From: Caprimulgus europaeus
Lineage: Eukaryota > Chordata > Aves > Caprimulgiformes > Caprimulgidae
DNA: 64,000 nucleotides
Direction: 5' to 3'
Assembly: GCA_907165065.1 (NCBI GenBank)
Contig: OU015543.1
Span: 10,357,501 to 10,421,500, forward strand
In this document: piece by piece, positions 51,951-61,853 of the stretch
Layout: each line of letters starts with the position of its first letter
Position numbering within the stretch: position 1 is the first letter of the stretch
Made by a program: the position numbers and the translations under genes
The notes under the pieces: model-generated
Seen by the model: the letters and a program-made list of their open reading frames with translations, nothing else
Told to the model about the DNA's origin: nothing
The model's database searches: none

Positions 51951-53285
51951 TATCATCAGTACCATCTTGTGTGGAGGATAGTAAAGGTATTGAACAATTT
52001 AGTGTGGTGAACCTAAGGTGTTAAAGCTGGTTTAAAACCTTGTGTTGCGTACAAGGCTTGTCTTTTAGGACAAACTGGTTTTAAATAAGGTGCCTAGCCC
52101 ACTGCAATATTGAATAGAAATCAATATTAGTAACACTGGGAAATATTTAGATGCTTAGTAAATCCATTTAGATGAAGCTAGTAATTGTGTACTAGGGATG
52201 GTATAACTTTGATATTGGACACCTTGTGGTTGGAGTCTCATAGAAGAGCTTTTGGAAGAGTTAAATGTCTGTGTTTAATTTCTCTACATAATTTCAGAAT
52301 TATTAGAAATACACTGCTGGTTTAAATGAAAAGACTGGAAATTAGAGTTTTCCTAAGGCACAAATTGCAGAAGCAGTTTTTCAGTCGGCCCCCATTAAGC
52401 ACAGAATTACAATATACTACAGAAAGGCAATTCTCCATACAGGTAGAGTGGCAAATTCATTTCTATTCATTCTTGGCTCTATCCCCAGTGAAAAGTACTT
52501 AGCTCGTGAATGAGAAGAGTTTTTTCTCCTAAAGATGTATGTTTAAAGAAAAAAAAAATAGAAAAAGATGTATAGACCTACAAAAATGGAATGTAAAATA
52601 GAATTTTAATAGGATTTGTGGGTATGACAGATTGGGATTTGTCATTCATTTTCAAAACGCTTGAAGTCATTTGGTACTTGGCTAATTATTCTGTTAACAT
52701 CATTTTGGATATTGAACTATTTTTAATGGACTTTTAGGTGGCTCAAATTATATATTGGAACTGGTATGCTGTTTTCACTGTTCCACAGGTTTGGCTTTCC
52801 ATTTGGTATGTGATTGGTGGGGAGAGCAGTCGAAAGAGCAGGAGGATTGGCGTAGGAGGTCACCCACTGTCTATGTTAGAGGTCCATAAGGAAAAGACAT
52901 GGTTCAGTCTTTGAGGGTGAAATGAATTTTTTATGTACAATCAGATGAACTTAAAAGGTGATCTGCTAATCTCTGAAGTTTAAATGGATACTGTACGGAG
53001 TGTTTTAGCATACTGAATAACAAAAATTGCTACAGTTAGCCGTTCAGGAGGTCATTTTCTTTTGACATCTGTCAAATTACACAATCTTGAATTTTGGTAC
53101 AAAGCATAATGCTGTCAAACTTAACTAGAAATATTCCAGAATGTGGAGTGGTGTGTTGTTTTTTAAGGTAAATGGGCCCCATTTACATTAGTTCTTTGAT
53201 GTTAAATTCTTTGCTGCAGATCAGAGAACAGTTGCTTCTTCCCTGGAGCGAGTTTTCTTTCTTCTCCTTCCCCCACCCTTTGATT

Positions 53286-53320
53286 TTTTTTTTTCCCCTT
53301 TTTTTTTTTTTTTTTTTAAG
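53286..53320 (+). repeat. Poly-T / pyrimidine tract
   Basis: T10, C4 and then a run of about 19 T with no interruption; low complexity only. Confidence 0.9.
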
Positions 53321-56300
53321 TTTGCTTACACTTTTATCTAACTAATTATGGAGGATCAGCTTGGGTATAGCCATCATTTAGTTAGTTGCAGGCATTTTGA
53401 AAAATGATTTTTTTTTATAGCTAGTACCCTAACCAGATTTCTTAAATCTCTTAAATCTGTGTTTCTCTTAGTGAATACGGGTGTGTATTTATAACCTTCT
53501 ACTTTATGAAAGTTAGGTTGTGGGGATGGGGGGTTGTTGTTTGTTCATGCTTTGAGGAGATTGAAATCAAACTGAAACACTACTGAATCAGTCACAAACT
53601 GTAAATCATAGGTAGATAAAGAGGATTTCGCTTTGCATCCTTAACTCTTACAGACCTATCAACATTTGGGTTGCAGGAGTTAGTTTTCCTTTTAATTTTG
53701 TAGCATAATTGAAATGTAACTTTCCATCCAAAAATCACCATTCCAAACCTGGAAGATATGCACAGATTTGTACTGTTCCAAAAAATTCTTAAGAGATGTA
53801 ATTTTGATGAACATTCAAGATGTCCTAAACACCTTCATGGAGGATGAAATTGTCCATGTGCCTGCCAACCCCATAGCACAGGTAGAGCTACCGTTGACAC
53901 CAAGGTGTCCATACCAGGTGTGTGTTCTGTTGAGTGGAACAAGAACTAAAAGTTCCCTCTAATATATCTTACACCTCAAAAATAAGCCCTAAAACCTTTG
54001 TAATTAAGGTAGGACATGGTACGCTTTTGCGGTATGGTCCCATCGTAGCTCCTTTGCTCTTTTATTAATAATACTATTAACTATGAACTATTTTATGAAC
54101 TATTCTGGTTCATAAAAGGGAAAAATGAAGATCAGACTGTGTTAGAATAGCATCCATTAATTCAGATACCACATGGGCCGTGCTAATACCGTTTTTAATT
54201 TCACGTGAAATGTTTTGTTGAAGACGGTGCAGTTTTGCTCCGCAACCACAATATGATGCTTTGAGGCTTGTTATAGAATTACGGTTGGTTTTTAAAACCA
54301 ATTAACTGTAACAAGGACATAATCTTTTTAATGCAAAAGTCCTCACTCTCTAATATAAAATAACTGCATGTAAAATTGTCATAATCAGATAATTTTGGCT
54401 AAAATATGTATTAACTGTGTGAAACTAAAGAGAAGTTAATTTTTGAATCAGTGGGATTCCTCTATGGCTTATCCAATTTAAACCTTTTTATTATAAAAAA
54501 AGGATATTACAATTGATATTTCTGACAAGTTTTTGCCAAGTGTGAATTTCCACAGCTACTTCTCACACACGGAAAACTAGTTTAAGACCATTAACTATAT
54601 TTGCAGTGCTGCCCATTGCTATAAAAAGAAGTTAGACTTTAATGAATACTGGCTGACCCTTCAAATGTTCACCTTCCAGTTGGATTCTTATTCATTATGT
54701 TTCTGAAATAGCATGTAACCTGAAAGTGAGGGAATGCCCTTAAAATAATGCCGAAAAAGCTTATGTTTCATACAATGCATGAGCTGAGCAGCCTCTTAGA
54801 AAAGGAGGAGCCCAGGAAACTGCTGCTTGTACCACCATGTCATTTTTAACCTTGTGTGTCAAGAGAAATGTAATAAATATGCTCTGTGGTGTTCACTGTA
54901 CACAGCTATGCATGTTTACTTTGCTGTAAGTCATTTCTTAGGCAAAAAAAACAGTTAAAAGGTGCTTTTTTGTGTGTAGCAGTGCTATATGTGCCCCAGG
55001 GAGAAGGTTTGTGCCTCCCTAGACTGCAAAGCAACAGCCTATAGTCAAGAGGTATAAAATGAGTTGAGTTGCAGGTTTTAAAAAGGGAAAACTTTTCTAT
55101 TTCAGCAATAAAAGAAGACAAGGGAAAAGAGTGTTCCTTGGCATCACCATGGGTTAGATCTTTTCAACTGACCAGTGTGCTGGAACTCATAGGAGCTGCC
55201 TTCTGCAGAGCTTCGCTGGTGTTACCTGTGCAGCTTGTGGTGATGCAAGACCTGTACGGTGTTACAGAGCTGGAGAGAAAAGCTGAAGTCAGCAGGTGTC
55301 CATTGTTTTTAGTGCCACAGGGTTGAGATACCCAGTTTTAGACAGCTAGAGCTGGTCTAAATGTGACTTTGTCATCTCCTGTGGAAGTTTTGGTAGCTTA
55401 GTACTTCTAAAAATCAGACCCCTCGAATAAGGATGTTTGGGACCGCAAGTAAATCCAAGAATTTGTGGTTTGTTGGTGACTGGGAAATAACTTATAAATA
55501 TTTTGCTAATTGGAATTTGTGAAAGCCATTATAGAATGAAATGTTGCAATTGCCTTTAAATAAACTCGTAGGATATACTTTCTTTGCCTTCAGTTAGGAA
55601 TAAAACACTGAAATCCAGCATATCTTCCTTTTGGATCGCCTCTGTCGTGTCTATCCGAGGTCATCCTGCTTCTACTCAGTGTGAACAAACAAATTCTAAT
55701 TTGTTTATGGCAGCTATGAGTGGTTTTTGTATTATTTATTGGGATTTCTTCTATGGGTTCAGGAGGTTATAAAGCTGCTTCTATGAAAGATGAAGACTTT
55801 TCCCCCAGGCAAATTGAGTGAGAGCAGCTGTAATGTGATCTTCTTTGCAGTGCCTTGCTGACTAGCATCAATCCCTTTCTGGGAGTAACAAGTAATTTAT
55901 ACCATTACTACAATGTATTTTTTACTTTTTTTTCCCCCTAAAGATAAACTGGCAGTTTCAGTCACTTTATGATATGCAGTGGTGGTAAAATGTAATCTGA
56001 AACTAGATGACAATACAGTGGGAAGAGTGTTAACATGGGTCAGCCTGAGTACAGAGGGGATTGTGGCATTCATACTGCTGGCTGGCATAACTGCCTCTGT
56101 GTTCCTGCTCTCTGTTTATTTACACAGCCCCACAATATGTCCTTACAGTGATTGTGGCAGACTTTAAATGATAAATGTAGAAGAAGTCGAATTTAATTTG
56201 TTTGGTGCTCCAGAATTCTTGTATATGCCGTTTTAAGCCAATATGTAGTGCCATTATCTCTATTTATAACCCAAAAAAAGGAAAATATATTGTTGAAAAT

Positions 56301-57176
56301 TATGCACCTATTTGATAATTGGTATTGATTAAATTCTTTACTAGATTTCTTAGTACTAGCAAACAGATGAAATCTAGACCTCCATGTTTCATAATCTTGA
56401 AATTTGAAGGGATTCAAGATCTTCAATTGAAATATCATGTAAATTTTAAGATTATTTTTGACTGGCTGTGATATACTTACATTAAGCTGCACCAAACACA
56501 ACTGCCTGGATTGTGTCGGATGATTCGAGCCCTATCCTGCTTGGTGGTGATGCGCAAACACTCTGCAACTTTAAGCTCCTAAATTTATAGTCCAGTAAAA
56601 TCAAAAAGACTTATTTCCTTGCCTGACATCCCTGGTGTTTGCAGAAATGGAGTTTCAGTCTTGCAGCGGGATCCAAGCAGGATTCAGAGGCTTTGGTGTA
56701 CCCCCAAAGCAGGCTCTGGCACACAGCAGCGTGTGTTTGTCTGCTGGATGCTGTGCCGTAAAACTAAGGGTGACAGATCAAAGATTGGAACACGAGGTCA
56801 GCTAGATTTGGAAAACTTAATCAGCTTAAATTTGCTTCAGAACTCAACTTCATCATATTCTGTCCCCTTAAGAAAATATTTTTCTTAGACACCTGTCCTC
56901 AAATTTTAGAGCCCAGAACACGAGGGCGCTTAGCAGTTCATCCGAGGACAGCGTTTTGAGGGTGGCCTATCAGTTTAATAACTCAGCAAGAAAATTACAA
57001 ATCAGAATTCTCTCCTGAAATTAAATTGAAATTATTGTTGAATTATTGTTACTGTCAAATTATTTCTGATAAATTATTTGAGGAAAAAAACTTTAAAAGC
57101 TAATTTTCCCCAGAATTATAGAAATATTTGCGTATTGGATTTCAATATGACAAAGCAGCTTTGAATTCTTCATCTT

Positions 57177-57253
57177 CTTTATCTTTGAATTGTGGGGGGA
57201 AAAAAAAAACTTTATCTTTGAATTGTCAAAAAAAGGCTTTATCTTTGAATTGT
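57177..57253 (+). repeat. Three spaced copies of a 17-bp motif
   Basis: CTTTATCTTTGAATTGT occurs without change at 57177-57193, 57210-57226 and 57237-57253, with A-rich spacers (some beginning with G) that make the period 33 and then 27 bp. On the minus strand it falls in a long open frame that repeats NSKIK three times, which is a by-product of the repeat. Confidence 0.93.
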
Positions 57254-57544
57254 GGACAAAAATTCTAGGAGAAGGAAAGAGCTGCATGTTCAAGAGCTCC
57301 CATGCAGCTCTCAGCTGGGTGCTGGGTCGATTTTCAGCGTAATCACTGCCTTCAAATAGGAAGGGACGTGCAACGCGACAAAAGGCAGTTGCAGATGCCA
57401 AGCTGAGACATGAAGTCCTGTCCTCCATGTCGCGTTGGACCCTGGCAGCCTGTGTCTGGGACTGTCTCCTTGCCTTTTCCCTCCGTTCAGAAATTGTCAC
57501 CCCCATAAATTTGTGTGTGTGTTGTCTCCTTCCCCTGCCCCCCA

Positions 57545-57584
57545 CCCCCCCCCCCCCCCCACACACACACACACACACACTCAC
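57545..57584 (+). repeat. C16(AC)10 compound microsatellite
   Basis: Sixteen C (57545-57560) followed by ten AC units (57561-57580), about 290 bp upstream of the acceptor of exon D. On the pre-mRNA this reads as poly-C plus CA repeat, the known binding preferences of PCBP proteins and hnRNP L respectively. An effect on splicing is inference. Confidence 0.93.
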
Positions 57585-57873
57585 TTTGTGGGTTTGGGGT
57601 TTTTTTTAATCTGCAGAAGTCTTTATGTTTTTCTAATAATTGGCAGCAGAGGTACAATTTCTCCCCTCTTTTAAGTGATGAATAGTTGGCCTGAGATCAA
57701 AGGCAAGCCCTTGTGGTTTTTTGGCTGCCACAAAAGGGCGTTGGAGTTGGCGCGGGTCCCAGCCGCTCAGTGATAGGCATGTGGATGAGGTGCCAAGCGG
57801 AGGGGTCGGTGGCAAAGTGTCTGTACACGTTCTTCATCTGAGCTAATCTGGTTGCCTTTTGTGTGTGTTTCAG

Positions 57874-57936
57874 GCCAACAGCCGGCTGAAGCAGACTGAG
57901 AAGGAGTACAGCCAGAAGCTGGCTAAATCTTCACAG
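57874..57936 (+). CDS. CEP112: CEP112 internal exon D (21 codons)
   Basis: A small exon of 63 bp, phase 0-0. The acceptor is TGTGTGTTTCAG and the donor CAG|GTAGGT. The residues are ANSRLKQTEKEYSQKLAKSS plus a final Q, exactly three heptads. It continues the coiled coil from ALDK of exon C into IIAEL of exon E, and the block KQxEKEYxQKLAKSSQ is one I associate with CEP112. It is short and lies after a 16-kb intron with a repeat cluster just upstream, so it would be easy to miss in automatic annotation. The identity is supported by its position and by in-frame continuity on both sides. Confidence 0.87.
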
Positions 57937-59049
57937 GTAGGTAGTGAGGAGGCAGGAACCTCACATGAATCCACTGGATTTGGAAACTTGATGAAAAGTG
58001 TAATTATTTCTGCTCTGAAGTGTAGGACTTGACGATCAAGAGAAGCCATAAAAGTTTCCCAAATCAAACATCCAATGTCTTTCTTGCAGATTTGAACCTT
58101 GCAAAAGACACGGAGCATTAAGCCGACTAGAAAAAAAATGAGTCGTTTTTTCTTTTTAGTTCTAAATTCCATCTCTTTCATCTACTTTTTTCATCTCCTG
58201 AGGACCCAAGAGAACAAAGTCCTCGAGTAGTCAGTGGGAAGGGAAGGTGAGGTGCCCCATCAACCAGCACACATCTCATAAAATCAGGAACAGTTGCACA
58301 ACCAGGACTTGCATTTTGTCCCAGTTGTGCCACCATGATGTTTGTCGTTGCTCCTAGCCAGTTCAGCATTTCTGCCCAAAATAACTCTGAAGAACATCAG
58401 TTTCCTGAAAGCAAACTTGAGTTTTTGTTCTTCAGAACATGGAAGATGAAAATATGTTGAATTTACATATATGCTTAAAAATGAGAAGGCAGGATCATTT
58501 TTAAATATTTCAGCATTCAGTTTGATTGACAGGTAACACTGAAGTGTGGAAAATGATGGAGATGCCACCAGAAGTTAGGTTTTTAATAAGAAAATTGCCA
58601 CAAGGATTTCCATGGAGGTGTCATTCTTCTCATTCCTCCCAGCCACAGCAGAATGTCTGCCTTTTACTTGCAAAGTCTGTTTTCAGCAATAGTAATAATA
58701 GTCTAATAATACTGTTTTCAAATCAATAAAAACGTGACAAAGAATGGTTTAGAAGCCTCTAAATTAGGCAGAGGTAATCAGTGAGAGAATGAGAAGAAAC
58801 TGCAAACTTCACTCTTTTACAAACAATTTAAAATATTTTAAAAGTCCAGCTTTTCAGCTGCTTTTGAATCTTATTCTCTGTAAAACTTATCCAAAATTGT
58901 GGCTTTCATTGTTTCAGTGAAATTTATTGGACCATCACATTTTTTCACAGCACATTTTTTGAGACAGCATTTATCAGAATCATTGTTAAATATATTTTTT
59001 TACATTATATTTCTAAAACCTGATGTTTATTTTCTGCACATTTATTTGC
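57937..59049 (+). other. CEP112 intron D-E, first part: no gene recognised
   Basis: Unique AT-rich DNA; only chance frames of up to about 100 codons on the minus strand (57870-58181) that overlap exon D antisense. Confidence 0.65.
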
Positions 59050-59186
59050 ATACAGAGAGGTTGTGATGTTTCTGTCCTTGGAGATACTCAAAACCAAACT
59101 GGGCATGATCCTGAGCAACCAGCTCTGAGTGACCCTGCTTTGAGCTGGTCCCTTCCACCCTCACCAGTTCCATGATTTTGTGATAA
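59050..59186 (+). repeat. CR1 LINE 3' end, plus strand
   Basis: CAAAACCAAACTGGGCATGA, CCTGAGCAACCAGCTCTGAG and CCCTTCCACCCTCACCAGTT are CR1 3'-UTR words in the right order, with tail CCATGATTTTGTGAT. Only about the last 135 bp remain. Confidence 0.85.
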
Positions 59187-61703
59187 ATCAGAGAGAATTC
59201 TCTCCTAAATGCCTTTTTAGTCATCTGTTGAGAGCCTTATTTACAAAGAAAGAAAGAAACAACAACAAAACCCCCATTTTTTTTTATCTTGCCATCTGAA
59301 CCTGAATAGCAGAAAATGGATAAAGCTCAAAAAGTAACATATAATGCATGTCAGACCTTAAAGAGGAGATGTCTTTCATTTCTAACTCTATTTTACCTTT
59401 TGGCATTGTCATTTTTATGCTGTTGTCATGCCTAGTGAGTGTAATCAAAAGTCATCCTCTCTGTGCCAGACATCATTTGCTGTCAATAAAAAAATAGGTT
59501 TTGATCCATTCATTAAAGACAGATAGAATAATTGAAGCACTTATGAATGTTTAAAGGGGTGAAATTGCTTTAATTATTACAATGGGAACGCCTAGGTAGT
59601 GTAGTACACGTTAATATTTAACCTACATGTCCTAATAAATTTAGTCAGAGTGAAATTTGGCCTGTAGAATAGTCTCAAAATGGAAAAAATTTAGGACTTT
59701 TTTTTTAATTATTATTTTTTTTAAGCTAAGCCTTGCTGTAGCTAATACACTGTTCTCTTTCTTGGGGAGAGATGGACCCAGTGACCAGAACTTTGCACTT
59801 TCTGTGTCAGACACAACACATACATCATGTGTCAGGGCTGTTTGGCACAATAAAGGAGTTTCACCCTGATGTCTGAATTTCTTTACTTTTGTGGGTTTGA
59901 ACCAAATCCCTAAAGTTACTTGAACATAGTGGGTTTTTTGTAGCTCAGTATTAATAATAGGTCAATTGCAACTTTTCTTGTGGTCATGTTGCTGACAACA
60001 TCTGTCTAATCTTACTCTCTGTGGCCTCTTGGAACATTCACTTTTAACACCCACACAGAGAAGATATTTCAAGACATTTTCTCTGAAGTTTATACAAAGT
60101 AAACAGATTTATTTTTTTTTCTCTCTGAAAAGTACTGCACAAAGCAGATCTTTCTCCATCAATTCCTGCTGAAATTTCCTCACATGCATTTCAGAACTCC
60201 TATGCTAGTCCAGGATCTTAACCCAGTAAAAGCTTTAAATTTCATTTTCATCTTATATTCAAGGTTTTTTATTTTGTTTTCTTTTTCAAAAGTGACAAAA
60301 TGGAACATACACAAGGTGGTATAGGTTTGCATGGCTTCAAGTTGTTATCTTAATAATTTATATGTTCCATTGCTTTCTCCTGCTTTCTCACTGCATGTGT
60401 TACACACCTAGCAAAGCCAGATCTGTGCACATTGTGTGTCATCTGAATGGTGATCTAAATTGGAAACCTGGTGATATTGCTTAATTCTGCCTGAAGAGTT
60501 ACACCTTACACCAAAATTTAGAGATAATCTCTAAACTTTGGCCCATTGATCTCATTAAGAGCAAATAGCCTCCCCTTTGATCAGTATATTATCTTTTTAA
60601 TATATAGTTGTTTTTAAAAAAGAAATACAGCAATATCCAGGCAGGTTTTACTCATAATCTTTATTACTCTCTGGAGTTTTCAGGTAGTAAACCAGATACA
60701 TAAATTTACAGCAGAGTTTTAATCAGTTCTTTTCCCTTTCCCTTTTCCCCAGTGATTTTAATACTTTAATTTGCTATTAAGTTATTATTACATCCTGCTA
60801 ATAGTTCTAAAGAACCTAATTTTTTCCTAAATAACTGTATCCTTACTATAGTTTTATGTTTCTCTGCCAATGAGGAGGCCTTGCAAACTGGTAGTCTCTC
60901 CTTGAACTGCCTGTGTGCTGAAGTGTTTGTAGAATTAGACTATATTATGCTGCTACAGCAGCTTAACCTTAAGCTGGAATATATACATTAAAAGTCAGTG
61001 ACTCTCCCATATGCTTAAGTGCTTTGCTGGGTGATGACTTACATGTCAGCATAAAATTCTGTAAATATGCCTGGAGGATCAGCTTTAGTTATGACTTTCC
61101 CCAGTGATAAAAAAGGTGAAACAAGTACATTTCAACAAATGATGAGTGAATCATGTAAAAGGTCTAGGTTAAGGGTCCTGGACATTGAATCAGGTCCCCA
61201 CTGTATTGCAAAGCAGAATATTCTCCTTTCAGCAGCTCAGAAATGTCATTATCAAGTTTAAAATTCAGTCCAGCATGGAAATTTGGGGTTGTTTTTTTTT
61301 TCTCTTCTCTGCAGTATCAAGCCATAAATTATCCCTCTAGCAACCAAACCCCACCGTCACTGTGTGAATTTGCAGGACTGCTTTCAGTGCAGTGGAAGCC
61401 TGGACACATGCTCTGTTTTGAAGATCACAGATGTGCTTTGTTCTCATGAGTAAATATTTTGGAATGTCATAGTGGAAAACCCTTCCAAATATTTTGTGTT
61501 CAGCGATTTTTTGTCGTTCACAACCTTACTATATTCCTATTTCTCTGCGTGGAATTTCGTGCTTGCTAGTGTGTAATGTGTTAATTTAAAATATTTAGCT
61601 TGCACAGCAAAGTTTGCCAATGCCATGCTTGTACCGAGCTTAAAAACATGCAAAATACATGCTTTTTACTGAAGAGAGATTTAACATGCTGTTTTCTTTT
61701 TAG
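59187..61703 (+). other. CEP112 intron D-E, last part: no gene recognised
   Basis: AT-rich intron with an AAAG/AAC simple run at 59247-59275. It ends in the T-rich acceptor tract GTTTTCTTTTTAG of exon E. No repeat or second gene recognised. Confidence 0.65.
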
Positions 61704-61853
61704 ATCATAGCTGAACTTAAGACAACCATTTCCTCTCTGACAGAGGAGAGCAGCCGGCAGCAGCTTGCCGCAGAGCAGCGGCTCCAGGAAGTTGTACAAA
61801 AGTTTGAAGATGATAAGCAGCAGCTGATTATGGATAATGAGAGAGCAATCAAG
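61704..61853 (+). CDS. CEP112: CEP112 internal exon E (50 codons)
   Basis: 150 bp, phase 0-0, acceptor GTTTTCTTTTTAG, donor AAG|GTAATC. The residues start IIAELKTTISSLTEE and include QQLAAEQRLQEVVQKFEDDK; they end NERAIK. Again a charged coiled coil with no Pro or Gly. The blocks IIAELxTTISSLxEE and KFEDxKxQLI are, from memory, shared with vertebrate CEP112 near its C terminus. The exon joins SSQ|IIAE from exon D. The reading frame remains open at the donor, so at least one more exon must follow to the right of this window. Confidence 0.9.

Larger units (their letters stand above)
48891..57176 (+). other. CEP112 intron C-D, last part: no gene recognised
   Basis: Contains the G-rich string at 49280-49320, a CR1 tail at 51896-51950 and a poly-T tract at 53286-53320. 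Otherwise it is AT-rich unique DNA with only short chance frames. Confidence 0.6.

Noticed and set aside
56515..56575. GATTCGAGCCC word resembling a tRNA T-arm
   Set aside because: No matching acceptor stem, D-arm or anticodon arm could be found at the right spacing.
57093..57584. 163-codon minus-strand open frame with repeated NSKIK
   Set aside because: It is made of the triplicated 17-mer and the G/T side of the C16(AC)10 repeat, so openness is a product of low complexity. It has no domain and no conserved start.
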